Shown here: one piece after another, positions 11,601-23,058 of the stretch | Numbering within the stretch: the first letter of the stretch is position 1 | Layout of the letters: each line of letters begins with the position of its first letter | Assembly (NCBI GenBank): GCA_000349905.1 | Contig: KB722758.1 | Coordinates: forward strand, 161,892 to 225,891 | Length of the DNA: 64,000 nucleotides | From: Volvariella volvacea V23 | Lineage: Eukaryota; Basidiomycota; Agaricomycetes; Agaricales; Pluteaceae | Direction: 5' to 3' | The notes under the pieces: model-generated | What the model was told of the DNA's origin: nothing | The model's input: only the letters and a program-made list of their open reading frames with translations | Database searches by the model: none | Position numbers and translations under genes: made by a program

Positions 11601-11921
11601 GATTACACCGCTCCTCCTCCATCCACCCCCGAAGGCGGCTACGGCGGCGAGGGATCTTCCAACACCCCCGTCATCAACAACAGCGGTAGCAGCAGTGGAA
11701 ACTTCAGCGGCACCTCGCCCAACGCCTCGCCCTCCCTTGAGGAAGAGCACTGCGAAACCAAGCGCAGTGGACGATTCATCCCCGAAAGGTCCCTTCAAAA
11801 CCTCCAAACCACCCCCGCCGTCGTCCCTCGTCAGAACCTCGGTGATGCTGCCGCTTCCGTCTTTTCGAGACACATGCACCGCCGCCAGGTAATTCACAGG
11901 CACGGTCCCCAACACTGGTAA
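8628..11921 (+). CDS. AA14-like lytic polysaccharide monooxygenase with giant acidic tail
   Basis: Thirteen exons that keep phase throughout give 859 residues. A signal peptide (1-19, ending VVRA) leaves His20 as mature residue 1; with the WWMHH histidines (60/61) this can form the copper histidine brace. Up to about residue 280 it follows the AA14 pattern: [37 protein letters not shown], ending GAQNDIF. AA14 enzymes are copper oxidases reported to act on xylan-coated cellulose. Exons: 8628-8723, 8783-8861, 8916-8932, 8994-9034, 9085-9202, 9268-9298, 9366-9421, 9483-9538, 9590-9668, 9721-9729, 9800-9810, 9864-10111, 10183-11921. The intron at 9422 has a GC donor. The last exon adds about 575 residues: Asp/Glu clusters with single Cys residues, PEQ, GS and SNP repeats, then a basic His-rich end. 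A tail this long is unusual; its role is unknown. Confidence 0.82.
10483..11165 (+). repeat. In-frame low-complexity repeats inside the LPMO tail
   Basis: Short coding repeats: PEQ-type units at about 10500-10550, Gly-Ser units around 10770-10830 and 10970-11010, and Ser-Asn-Pro units at about 11093-11165. Codons vary between units, so selection is at least partly on the amino acids rather than simple slippage. Confidence 0.8.
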
Positions 11922-14696
11922 ACGACTGTCAAGCATCTTTGGTTCGATGCTGTATCTACACTCGCATTTCAACTTCAACTTGCACTTTCGCATACCCCCA
12001 CCGCCCCCGCATACCCCCCACGCTTTTCGACTTCACACTACAGCACAATTTCCCTTCATGAATAATGCCGTATTCTTCAACATCTCCCCGACAAATGAGC
12101 CACTCTTGATGAGAAGTCACACCCCCCATTGTAAACCAACCTGTCAAAGCATCGATTATAGCAAAATGGCCGAGTCAGATTATTTGCTGGGCATTTGTTT
12201 TTTTGCTGGAACCAAAAAATGGGAAATGGAAACAAAATCTGATGTCTGTCGGTCTATATCGGGTTTATTCGGAACGGGGTTCCGATGGTATCGAGCATTT
12301 TTTTTGTCTTTTTAATCCCCCTCCCTTGTTATAGTTTTGCGGTTTTTTGTCTGTCTGCCCTCTTTGTCCTTGACGCTGGGCGCGCGCATCTTTTTGCAAA
12401 GTATGGTATTTTAGATATTTACGCATACTTTGTGCATACACACAGTGAAGCAATTCAATCGATTTGAATATTGGGTTTTGAATGATTGGTGCTAGTCGGT
12501 GCCGACGCGCTATTCTAATAACTGGGGGAAGGAAGTTTGCGTCCTACGTCTTTGACGAATGGTTTGAAATTACAGTCTGCACATTTTGAAGTACACCAAA
12601 ATGAAACGGTCCCAGTTCTGTATTTAGCTACAGGGGGGATGGTATGCTATTCATGGATGCCCGACCTATGTCTGTTTATTTGTTCTGACGCCGAATCCCG
12701 CCTCCCGCCTTCTCTAACATCCGTCCATTTCTGTTGTCCGTCCTCCTCGCCATACAGTGGGTCCCTGGGACATTAAACAGATTGATTGTATTCGCCCGAG
12801 TCCTTGAAGAGAAGCGGTCTCTAATACCACTATATCTCACTTGCTATATTACAGCAAGCGGTTGCAATATACCCGCTCACGTGAACCCCTCCTAGTTGCA
12901 GCGAGTACGAGATGGAATATCAACTACTTATTCCCTTCATCCTCCGTTAACGCCCTCTCCCGTCCTCCCTTCTGTCCATTCTTGTGTGGACGACGAAAGT
13001 AATATGGACGATCGCGATCTCTATCTTGATCCGCTCTTTTTGGGGGAAGTGGCCAACTGAGGTGCAGAGGCTAGCAACCCGCCCGCGTGGCCGTCGTCAT
13101 ATTTGGCCAGGCCAAAAATACTGCAATTACGAATTTACAAGCACTACAAGAAAAAAACACTGAGAACGCGCTCGGTCCGGCTCAGAGCTCCGTCCAGTTC
13201 GCCGATCTTTTGCTGGCGAGATTCGTGGTTTTTTGTTCGTTGCCACAGAGGTTGTGTACTCGACCAGTACTAGACCACGGACCACGGTGGGCATAACGGG
13301 AACACCGAGGCCTAGGTGTCGCAAGCTTACTGAACCTGCGGTTATATCAACTGATAGTGGAGCGCCGGTGTGCGAGCCTGAAGGGACGTAAGATCTTGAA
13401 CACAAAATGCCTCAGCATCATATATCATGGTCGTCGTTGCTACTTTGAGCAGGGAGAACATTTTGTCATCCAAGATCTGGCTTTTGTTTTCCTTTGGCCC
13501 TATTTGTGCAGCTGAGTTCGGCACCTCAGACATTCCTGTTTACTCTCTTGCTTTGCCGTTCTCAACGTTCTCAACGCCTTCCTCCACTCTAAAGACTCAG
13601 AATCCCATGCTGTAAGCGCTCGATGTAGTCTTGGAGGCGCTCATTGATGATAAATGCCTCATACACTGTATCTTGTGGTAATTTCAACTGATGTAATTAC
13701 AACGCCAACATGGCACCCTAACAACCTCGCGCACATGCTCAACAACGCTAAATTGCTTGGTATCTTCACCGCATGGTTCCCGAACTGTCGATGAGCATCG
13801 TGGTTGAGGAGTGGAGTGGAGTCCAAAGAACTACTAGGATAAGCGACAAGCCGCGAGCGGTTAAGCGCGAAGCTATTCAGACTCAAAAAACCGCCAACGA
13901 ACCAACAAACCAGCCGGAAAGTCCACCGATCCAATCAAATACGTAGGGATCTGCAAAAACGACTCATGATCAATCGCCGCCCCCGGATTATGTGAGATTT
14001 CGAATTTGATGATAGATCCGTTTTTCTACAAATCCGCTCTTTTTGCAGAACAAACCCGTGATGCGTTTTGTAAGGCGGAAAACGCAGAATGCGGAACCGA
14101 TTCGTGGAGAATTTTGCCTAAACATCAGCCGCCTGGCAGCGGCAGACAGACAGAGAACGGATGGACGATGGGAGGATAGGGAAGTGAGAGCCAAGTCCAG
14201 CTGTGGATAAACGTTTTGCTTTGCTCGGACAAGAACTCTTCAATCAAGAGGTATGCAATTATTCTTCAATGTGGTAAGATCGCTCATGTATCTATATCGC
14301 GACTCTACCACGCGGGTCCATATTATTATGTCGTCACTACGGTGAATGGATCGATCCTCCTCACCAAGGTACTCACGGGCGAGCCAAACAAAAAACTCTT
14401 GCAACCCTTTCACGTTTCATAAAACACCCAATTAACAACGGCGGAAGGACCGTTGGGGTGGATAGCTTTAGCCAAGGCTTTTTAGGCGACCACGAGAACA
14501 ACCCCTTCTTGATATCGGTACAGTGCATCAATCCGTGCATGCCGATTTTGAATGGTTAGCAACCAAACTCAAGGGATAATTTAGCAAACCCGCAATGTGC
14601 TTCCGCTCCATAACATTCCTCCTCTCCGATTTTGGAAGGAGGGCTTAGGTGAATGGCTCGACTCGTAGAGGGGGGAGGGAAGAATATTGGGTAAAT
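11922..14696. other. Intergenic region between the two LPMO genes, no gene recognised
   Basis: About 2.8 kb with only short frames lacking motifs. T-rich tracts occur near 12300-12350, probably the 3' end of the first LPMO gene. The right-hand 200 bp is CT-rich promoter-like sequence. Nothing else is supported. Confidence 0.5.
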
Positions 14697-14704
14697 GTAT
14701 AAAT
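14697..14704 (+). promoter_or_regulatory. Candidate TATA box of the second LPMO gene
   Basis: GTATAAAT lies about 205 bp before the ATG at 14909, followed by a strongly CT-rich stretch of the kind seen in fungal promoters near the transcription start. The function is inferred. Confidence 0.45.
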
Positions 14705-14908
14705 ACCCTCTCCCAATCCTTCGTTCCGGTTTCCTCTCCAAAAAAGCGTCTTCCTTTCTCCTCCTTCCTCTCGGTGCGGGTTTGTATATATCCCCTACCA
14801 TACTCTCACTCTCGTTCCATACCCCCTCGTTCCCGCTATTATCGTCGTTCACTTCCTAATTCTTGCTGCCCGCTCCGTATCCCCCTTGAAACCTACCGAT
14901 CTACAAAC

Positions 14909-16672
14909 ATGCGTCTCGCTGTCTCTGCTGTTGTAGCAGCTGTTCTAGTTGGCACCGCCAACGCCCACCAAGGTGCTTGGCACGATGGAATGTATTGCAA
15001 AGACGTGAGTGGTTTATTCACTCGCTCCCCAATTCATGTATTTCTCGTTACTCGTCGCCTGTTATGATGCCCATCTATCGAACGCCATGTATGCTAACGC
15101 TCGGGCGCCTCAACCGATAGGGTCCCAGCGGCCGAGTCGACCAGAACACGAACAATGTCGTGAACCCCTTGTACGATCTGCCTTTCAGCGAGTGGTGGAG
15201 TAAGTCCCGTCGTCTTTTCAATGTCATGCCCGCGATTCTGACCTATCCTCTAGTGCACCACGTCGACAAGGTACGCTTCAGACTCTCCCTTCCAACTGAT
15301 GGGGTCAATTTATGCATTTCCCGTTAGTGCGACGAGTTCCCTCCCCCTCCTGGAGAATTCCTCGACCTGTATGTTCTCACTCTATGATTTATGAACTGGG
15401 GCGGTTAAATGATTCGACTTTAGCCCCGCTGGCGGCTCCTTCACGGTTCAAATCGCTACTAACCGCGCCTTCACCACGTTCTCCTACAACGGCCAGTTCG
15501 TCTCTGACTGGCCTGATGGCAAGACTTACCCAGATGACTATGTGAGTGATGTAGCCGGCTTTTCATCCGCAGGGTAGATGCTCATAGAGCGGCTTGTGTA
15601 GAACGTGCCTACCTGCATTGTTGAGCCCAACTGTGAGTGCTCCCCTGGCTCCCAACTCCAATCCGTGCTTACGTACCACCAGTGCACGCTCAAAACGAGA
15701 CTATGGCTGCTGGGACTGCATTCGCAATTTCATACGAGGTTCGTTGCTCCCCAGGACCTGAATGGCCTGTCGTCTCAATGATGCCTTGATTAGTCTGAGC
15801 TTAGCAAAGTAACTCCCGAGAACCTCGCAGTGTTCACTGTCAGATACCAGTTTGTGTACTTTGCTCTGCTTGATGACGTTGAACCTTACCTTGCCACTTA
15901 GCACCCCCTTCAAGCGCCTCACTACTTATGATGTCCCTGCTGCTATGCCAGCTTGCCCTGAAGGCGGTTGTATCTGTGCTGTAAGTAGTTATGTTCAGTT
16001 TCAGTTGTCGCGCTTTAATGACGTATCTTAACAGTGGGGTTGGGTTAGTTTCAAATGTCGTGCCTCCGCTTTACCTAGACTAACTTTCCTATTTCATCCG
16101 TAAAAATAGGTTCCTAACGGGTGTGTACTCATTTCAACGTCTAAATTCAAATCGCTAACCTCTTGCCCGACAGTTGCGGTCAACCCAACATGTACATGCA
16201 ACCCTTCCGCTGCAGAGTCACCGGCGCCACCTCCACCAACCCCATCGCTCCTCCTCAGCCCGCAGTCTGGTGCGAGGACGACCCATCCAGATGCGTCCAA
16301 GGCTCCAAGCAGATGATCTACTGGAACCAGAGGGAGCGCAACAACATCGAAGTCCGCGGCTACGATCTGTCCGGCTCGCCCAGGTCGCCTGCCTACAACG
16401 CCAAGCTCGGCTTCGCAGACGGTGCGTCCCGTCTTCCCCCTTGAGCTCAAGGTGGTGTGCTGACTATTGGGGTTGCAGGTGCCCAAAACGATATCTTCCA
16501 GGCCCCGCCTCCGTCTAACAATGCTGGTGCTAACCCCAGCCCTGGTTCTGAATCCGGCTCTGGCAACAACAACAATAACAACTCTGGTAGCTGCGCACCA
16601 CCACCACCTCCTCCAAGGAAGCGCTCCGCCTTCTCGAAGAAGCACCGCCGCACCTCTCACAACCACAAGTAA
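14909..16672 (+). CDS. AA14-like lytic polysaccharide monooxygenase, short-tailed
   Basis: Thirteen exons encode 344 residues. The first twelve exons have exactly the same lengths (96, 79, 17, 41, 118, 31, 56, 56, 79, 9, 11, 248 nt) and phases as the LPMO at 8628. The signal peptide ends TANA; His20 becomes mature residue 1 and WWMHH supplies the second brace histidine. AA14-type blocks: [47 protein letters not shown]. The last exon adds only about 63 residues: Gly/Ser/Asn linker, one Cys, a polyproline run, then a Lys/Arg/His-rich end. It shares that basic end, but not the acidic repeats, with its paralogue. Exons include 14909-15004, 15121-15199, 15254-15270, 15902-15980, 16035-16043, 16110-16120, 16174-16421 and 16479-16672. 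A tandem duplicate separated by 3 kb. Confidence 0.82.
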
Positions 16673-17992
16673 AGGAAGTGAAGTGACTCGCATGGCGTCT
16701 CAGCGAGCGTCAGGGTCGTACATCCGATCATGGCCAGGAGCCTGTTTTGGGTACAAGCGACTGCATTCAGTCCAGTCGTGTTTTCATCTGCCTTTGTTTC
16801 TGTCACGTAATACTGGAGCATCTCATTATCGTTATCTTATGGTCGCATCACGGGCGTATTACATTGTTCTGTGCTAGATGCTTTGATGTACCGTTCGCGA
16901 GCTAGCTCAGGCAATGCAACGCATACATCTTTTCATTTGACGAGCATCTGGCCGGGCGCGATTGACTTTACTCTAACTGAGGCAGCTCGATGACGGTGGT
17001 GCGGGATATGCCGAGGTGGATAACATATCCCCATTGCCGTCAAAACAAAAACGCCATTGACGCGAATCCCAAAGCGCCCGCGCCACGCCTCCTGGCCTGC
17101 AGCCCTCGCCTATCATTTCCTGATCCCAACGGGCTAATCACTCTGATATCATAGGGCAGAAAGCCTCCCGGACTCCGTTACTGACTGTTATCAGCCAGAC
17201 GATGACGAAGGTGCTATCCTGGCCCAAAACACAACAGTGCCACAAGGGAGGTAAGATGGTGCGCAGGGCCTATGAGTCATCGACCATGTCAGGGTTGCTG
17301 TCAACATGTTGGCCACGAGTCGCACCATCCACCAATTGCAGCACCAGCACCAGCACCACACACAACACCCAAACACCTCACCTCACCTGAACCAAGGGGC
17401 CCACGGCACCGGCACAGCCAGCACAGGGCAAAACCAAACCAACTTCGATTGACGTAAACCCCCTCTGTTGTCCCTTGCCATTCCTCTGTTTAACTGCCAG
17501 CAAGTACTTGAGCCTTGTTCTCCTGCGAGGCTGTGGTTACTCCCCCGATTCAGGGCATAGGGACTTTCGGAGCTCAGGCTGTTGGTTACGTTGCTGTCGT
17601 CGTTGTTCAAACAGCCCCTCGCACTCTGTTTGAGCCTCAAGCGGGATCACGCGTTCACGTATCGGGCTTGCTCGTTTTCATTCTAGTCCCTCAAGTTCTG
17701 ATTTTGGTGTTTGGAGGTCGCGAGGAGAGTTGAGGTGTTTGCGGGGCAGGCTGGTACTTAAACTCCGTTTGAGGTGCGTGGGGTGCATATTCTGGGTCTG
17801 AACCCCCTCCCGAGGTCCTTTTCGACAGTCGCGCCACTCACTGCCTTTTTGCTTGGCCGTCCTTCGCCACTGGCTATCTATATCGTCGATCACCCAGGCT
17901 CACCTCTAGTGTTATCATATCATCTATCATCGATTCCACGATGTCATCGCGGATTGCTACTGAACCCTCCACGTGGACAACAACCTCCGAGT
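16673..17992. other. Intergenic region, no gene recognised
   Basis: Only short frames in several phases, without motifs or convincing splice-joined coding sequence. It should contain the LPMO 3' end and the promoter of the gene at 17993. Confidence 0.5.
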
Positions 17993-18718
17993 ATGTCTGC
18001 GCGAGACCCGTACGTCCCCTTCATATCGGACTCCTCGTCCCATGAACTCATCGCTCCTCTCCTTCCACCCACGGATTATCAATGACCGACCCACCATCAG
18101 GCCCTTCCACCAGACTTCGCTCACCCTGAACTAGGCTCGCCCTACTTCTACTGCCAAACCGCCGTCGGCGACGTCTTCCTCGCCACAGGCGTCGGCAACT
18201 CCCTCTACATCTTCAACATCCTCCTCCCGACCACCCACCCCCGGAACCAAAACGTCACCCTCCCGCCTGGCTTCGCGCCCTTTGTCCCCAACCGCACCAC
18301 CGCCCCCTCCAGCAGCTGCATGAAGAAATCGCACTCGCACCCGCTCCCCACGCCCCCGTACAGCATCACCTCCCGCTCCGGGTCCGAGTCCTCCCTGAAC
18401 TCGACCTCGCACACGTCCAACACGTCCGCCGCGCTGACGCTCACCCTCGACCAGCTCATCGCGCGGCGGTCGCTCATCAGCGGCGCCGTCGCGTTCGACC
18501 TCGACGCGTTCTGGACGAGCAAGATCAACCAGTACGTGGACGACAACCTGCCCGCGTGGGCCGAGTGGCTGCGGAAGGTCCACCCGGATCTGGCGAACGC
18601 GCCGAGGGGGGAGATCAAGCTCTGCGTCGTGCTGGGCTACACGCGGCACCCGCCGTTTGAGGAGCATGTGGTGGCGACGCAGTGTGTGGTCACGAGGTAC
18701 TCGATTGTGGGCCATTGA
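17993..18718 (+). CDS. Hypothetical protein, unknown family
   Basis: The frame from 18101 to the stop at 18716-18718 is long, very GC-rich at third positions and contains SPYFYCQTAVGDVFLATG, a Ser/Thr-rich linker with a His-Ser-His stretch, and a C-terminal block YVDDNLPAWAEWLRKVHPDL. It belongs in one frame with ATG 17993 (MSARDPY), but a TGA at 18083-18085 must be spliced out; a GTCCCC donor at 18014 and acceptor at 18100 keep phase, though that donor is weak. The start is therefore uncertain. No signal peptide, membrane segment or known domain is seen. Minus-strand frames across it are shadows of the GC-rich sequence. Confidence 0.55.
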
Positions 18719-19837
18719 TTGGCGCCGACCGACTCGGTTGATGGGCGCGGGCGGGAGGGTCACGGCTGGGCTGGGATGCGAACGGGGAATGGGACTGTGC
18801 CAGCGTTGGGTTTCGGGAACGAACGTGGCCGCCGGGGTTGTGTTGTTCGCTTTTCGCTTCGTTTGCTTTTACGAGTTGTACGAATTTTCTTTTTGTTGGT
18901 CATCGGTGAACTGGGACTATCCGGATGCCTCTCGTCAAGCGACGGGACCACACAGGAGACATGGTACATTTCTAATCGCCCGCCGCGCATCATCTTTTCC
19001 CTTTCTTCCCTTGCATCTTTCCTTTACGTTTTTCGTTTCATCTGTGCCATTCCTTCTCCTTCTCTCGTACTTTGCTATGCTCTAATTGCTCTGGTGATAT
19101 AACGAAGATACCCTACCATACTCTCTCTCTCGAGTTCTTTCGCAACACTCTCATTCGACTTTACTCATTACTCACATAACTCATTACGGCCTCGACGCAA
19201 GTCATCTACATATCACTGCTTCGTCTGTTATGCATATCAACTTTCGCTTTCGCTTTGAATATAACAAACATCATTGGCATCGTTGCAATTGCCTTCTTCA
19301 ATCCCCGGACGAATAGCCCCACAAGTGGTCAGAGTGAAAGAAACAGCTAGCTTATGGTAGCTACTATACAGCATCGCCAATCGGTGTACGCGTATCCACG
19401 CCGTAACTAGTTTCCGGCTCAAGAGGCATTATTTGCTGCTGCAGCTGCAGTACCACCACATCTCACATCGCGTTAGCCACTCTCAATCTACCCCACCCCG
19501 CTCAAGCTCATCCCATCTTACATCCAACTTGGAAAAAAACTTATTTTATTACTTCTCATACGAGAACAACTCTCTAATCAAAAATCACTACTATAGATTA
19601 CCAGGAGCGGGGGTAGGAGTGGGGGTTTAGTTGACGAAACTTGGTGGGCTTGGCTTGATCATGACTGGTTAACGGACTCATGACGATAAAAGGGCGAGCG
19701 TGTGGTGTAGTATAAATCTGTGTCTAGTGCATGGGTTGGGTGAGGATTCTAAGCATGGTATGGTGTAGCATAGGGACGAGGGGAGGGAGTAGGGTGGGCG
19801 AAGGAAAGGTGGAGAGGGTAAGAGGGGAGGGAGTTTT
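18719..19837. other. Convergent 3' region, no gene recognised
   Basis: Lies between the 3' ends of the unknown gene (plus) and GGC1 (minus). T-rich and repetitive AC/CT tracts, only short frames. Confidence 0.5.
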
Positions 19838-21273
19838 TTAAACGAACTGAGCAAAGAAGGGTATCAAAGACTGCGCCAGGGTATAACTAAACACCAATTT
19901 CGGTCCCACAACCAAAATCTGCAAGAAACGCAAGCGAACCGTCAGAACCAAGCTCACACACAGCCAAAGAAAAGAAATCTCACCTTGGGCGTCAACCCCT
20001 TGAAGAACGCCCCGGGGCCCTCGTTCTTGATCAGCTCCTTGACGACCTGCACCCCGGGCACCTTTTGCTCAAAGTTGGCGTTCTGGATCCGGGTCTTGAC
20101 CGTGTCCAGGGGCGCGGCGATGGTGATGGACGCGACGGCGCCTGCGACCGAGGCGATGAAGTTTTGGGTCCACGTCGCCTTGTGGTAGTCGCTCACGCCG
20201 AGGATGTAGTCCTTTGTGAAGGCCGAGGCACCGAAGAGCTGGATATATGCGCATCACAAAGGGGAGACGTTAGTAATGGCAGGAATAGGTTACTGAGAGG
20301 CACGTACAGCAAAGCTTCCGGGGGCGTTACGGGCCATTGTCCAGCCCCAGCCGCGGTACAAAGTTGTTCCTTCCTCGAGGAAGATTCGGACGACTCCACG
20401 GCCGCGGAACGCTTCAGGATTGACCTGACGCTTGATCTTGAGCGCGTCGAGGGGCAGGAGGACCTACAAGCGAGGTGTCAGTATGAGCAATTACAAAGTG
20501 AATAAGCAAAATAAACGTATGAAGGAGCGAAAGTATATTGCCGCGAGCCAAAAGAACGCATAGATCAAGAATCAAACATCAACTCACCACTTCTCCAATT
20601 CCGGTCAAACTGCACATTCGTACAAGCGCGCATTACATCATGCAGCGTCAATCAACGAATCAAGCGACCAATCAGCACCCAAATCGACCAACACCAAAAT
20701 ACCGAAAAAGCCCACTCAGCCTCATACTAAATCCGGACAGAAACTACAAATACACATACCTTCCGGCAGTAGCCTGCATCATCATCTTCCCCTTCCTCTC
20801 ACCGAACGTGTTCGTAAAGCTCGACTTGTAGTGCTTGTTGATCAAATCGTTGAACCAAGGCTGGCCGCCAAACTTGTATATCCTCTGAGCGACCTTGTAC
20901 CCCGCCGCGTACCCCAGACCGGGGAAAAGGGAGAAGAACTTGCGCATGGCGGGTGCGGCAGCGTGGTCTCGGAATATGATGGTGTTGAGTGTGCCGAGCG
21001 AGACCTGTGGCGTGCGGTGTGGTGTGAGGATGGTGTGGGTGAAGAGAAGAGTGTGAATGAAGGGAGACGTACGGTGCTTTTGTTGCTCATGAGACGTTTG
21101 GCGACTGTATCTACTGGATGGAAGACCAGCAGCTCGGCAACACCTACGAGCAGGTGGGGCGTGCATGAGGCAGCGTCTGCGAGGATAGGACAGCCGGACT
21201 AACCAGATGCTCCGGAGCCAAGTACGCGGGCGGCACCAGATTCCTTTCCTTTCCCAGAGACCGGAGGGGACAT
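19838..21273 (-). CDS. GGC1: Mitochondrial GTP/GDP carrier (SLC25 family)
   Basis: An inner-membrane carrier that exchanges matrix GDP for GTP; in yeast it supports mitochondrial GTP supply and iron balance. Start MSPPVSGKGK at 21273; stop 19838-19840. All three carrier repeats are visible with their signature: FHPVDTVAKR, LPLDALKIKR and APLDTVKTR. Blocks nearly invariant in Ggc1 are present: LFPGLGYAAGYK, KFGGQPW, RGWGWT, ARNAPGSFALFG, ATWTQNFI and FFKGLTPK, with the end LVFSYTLAQSLIPFF. The gene is split by several short introns; the last, after GLTPK, has a GTGAGA donor. It is transcribed away from the uS7m gene with about 510 bp between starts. The match is strong enough to name the gene. 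Confidence 0.92.
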
Positions 21274-21784
21274 GTTGTGCTTGGTTTCGATTAGAGAGAC
21301 AAGTACGGGCTGCGGGCTGCGAGCTGCGGTGCTCTGAGGAGGAAGAGGTGGGGAGGAGAGAGGAGGAAGGAGGAGAGGATTAAAAGGAAGAGAGGCTGAG
21401 TGAGAATCGCCGAAATTCACCAAAACCAAAAAACTTTTTCACGCGACTCGTCCGAAGGGTTGAGCCCGTTTTGGAAGGTGTGCCTGGCTGAAGGGTGTTG
21501 GGAAACACGACCAAACACCACTCCTGCAGTTCGATAGGCAATAACTGCAATGCACAATGGCCGACGGCTGTGCGCGATGCCAGTGACGCTCAAAGAGCTG
21601 CTGTAGATAATACCTATACAGCGACCCAGCCCCCACTGGCCCAGGAAGCCGTAGCATTGCTTGCTGTTGAACGGGTTGGATGAGCGAGCTTGTGACCACG
21701 CCACCGTGACAAGCAGAAAGTCACGCGTGTCACTTCACGCTTTTCGCGCCGACTTGGAACTCCTCCAAGTCCCTTTGGTCAAAA
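21274..21784. promoter_or_regulatory. Shared divergent promoter region, GGC1 / uS7m
   Basis: About 510 bp separates the start codons of two divergently transcribed nuclear genes for mitochondrial proteins. No TATA box is obvious. GA-rich sequence lies on the GGC1 side. No specific site can be assigned. Confidence 0.5.
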
Positions 21785-22595
21785 ATGCTGGCCCCCATCC
21801 GCCAAACAGCCACCCGGACGCTCTCGAGCAATGCAAGGCTCCTGACCACCTCCACCTTCCGCGCCTCCAGCGACAGCAACATCGCTGCCGCCAGCGGCCT
21901 TTTCAAAACGACCCCTCCCGAAAAACCAACCAAGCGGTCTGGTCCGCGCACAAGCACAGGCAGCGGCAGCAACCGCACGCCGGCCCCACCCCCCACCGCC
22001 AACGCACCCGCCTCCACCCCACCCGCACCCACCCTCTCCCGCGCCCTCCAGCCCAAGGGCCCCACGCTCGCCACCATCGACCCGAGCCTCATCACCCCCC
22101 CGCCGGCGCAAGACCCGCTGCTGCACTACCTCACCTCCCGGCTGACCACGCACGGGCACCGCGCGCGCGCCGCCGCGCTCACCTCCTCCATCCTGCTGCA
22201 CATCCACACGCTCACGCGCGCGCCGCCGCTGCCCATCCTGCGCGCCGCGGTGCTCCAGGCCTCGCCCGCGGTGCGCACGCTCATGCACCGCCGGGGCGGC
22301 AAGACGGTCGCGAAGCCCGTCGCGCTCGGGGAGAAGCAGCGGGCCAAGTACGCGGTCGGGTGGATTCTGGACGCGAGCGCGAAGAGGGGCGGGAGGAGCG
22401 TCGCGGAGAGGGTCGCGCGGGAGGTGGTGGAGATTGTGGAGGGGCGGAGCGCGGCGCTGGGCGAGAAGGAGAAGGTGCACAAGTTTGCGATGGTTAACAG
22501 GTGGGTTTCGGCGTTCTTTTTTCTTTTTCTGTGTTTTTGTTTTTCTGGTTGCTGATGGATGTGATTGCAGGGGTAATGCTCAAACGAGGATATGA
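21785..22595 (+). CDS. RSM7: Mitochondrial small-subunit ribosomal protein uS7m
   Basis: 246 residues in two exons (21785-22500, 22571-22595). The N-terminus (MLAPIRQTATRTLSSNARLL) is basic and acid-free, a mitochondrial presequence. A Thr/Pro/Ser-rich linker follows, then a bacterial-type S7 core: VRTLMHRRGGKTVAKPV, KYAVGWILDASAKRGGRS, VAREVVEIVEG and the end KVHKFAMVNRGNAQTRI. uS7 sits in the head of the mitoribosomal small subunit, binding 16S-like rRNA near the decoding site. The tiny second exon supplies the last eight residues, which complete the conserved S7 end and so support the splice. Codons are extremely GC-rich. Confidence 0.88.
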
Positions 22596-23058
22596 TACTG
22601 CGTGGGAGGGTACTTGGAGCGCGCTTAGAGTTGTTCGTGGATGTGCTTTGCGTTTAGCATCCGGGCACATAAGCCATAATCTAGAATTAGTCGTCGAAAC
22701 GACTTGCTGTCAATCCCACCCTACCAATTCATAATTATTTTCTATTTGCTTCCTATGTATGCGGTGCAACCAAGTTCGCGTGCACATGCATCTCCACACC
22801 ACCGCTCTCCAAAGATAAAGTCATCTCATTAGCATTCTAATTCTAGTATCTACACGACCGAGCCGACCAAACTCGAGCTCATTATTATTCTAATAAAATT
22901 TATGCATCTAGGTATCATCAAAGCGTGAATCATGAAAGCAAGTCAACACTCCCCCTTCCATACGTACACCACCGACACCACTGGGTCCCAACCATTCCAA
23001 ATCTCTTGGTCCAAAACTTGGCAAAGCAACCGAGAAAAGAAGCGACACTAGTGTCTCT
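22596..23058. other. Convergent 3' region, no gene recognised
   Basis: Short AT-rich stretch between the 3' ends of the uS7m gene and the minus-strand lipase. No coding signal. Confidence 0.5.

Noticed and set aside
11214..11993. 259-residue minus-strand frame
   Set aside because: Same cause: antisense of the acidic repeat region, overlapping the LPMO stop, with no independent motif.
18131..18763. 210-residue minus-strand frame, Arg-rich
   Set aside because: Shadow of the GC-rich plus-strand gene at 17993-18718; Arg/Gly/Val composition is typical of antisense to C-ending codons.
21661..22497. 278-residue His/Arg/Pro-rich plus-strand frame and its minus-strand partner
   Set aside because: Out-of-frame reading of the extremely GC-rich uS7m exon.
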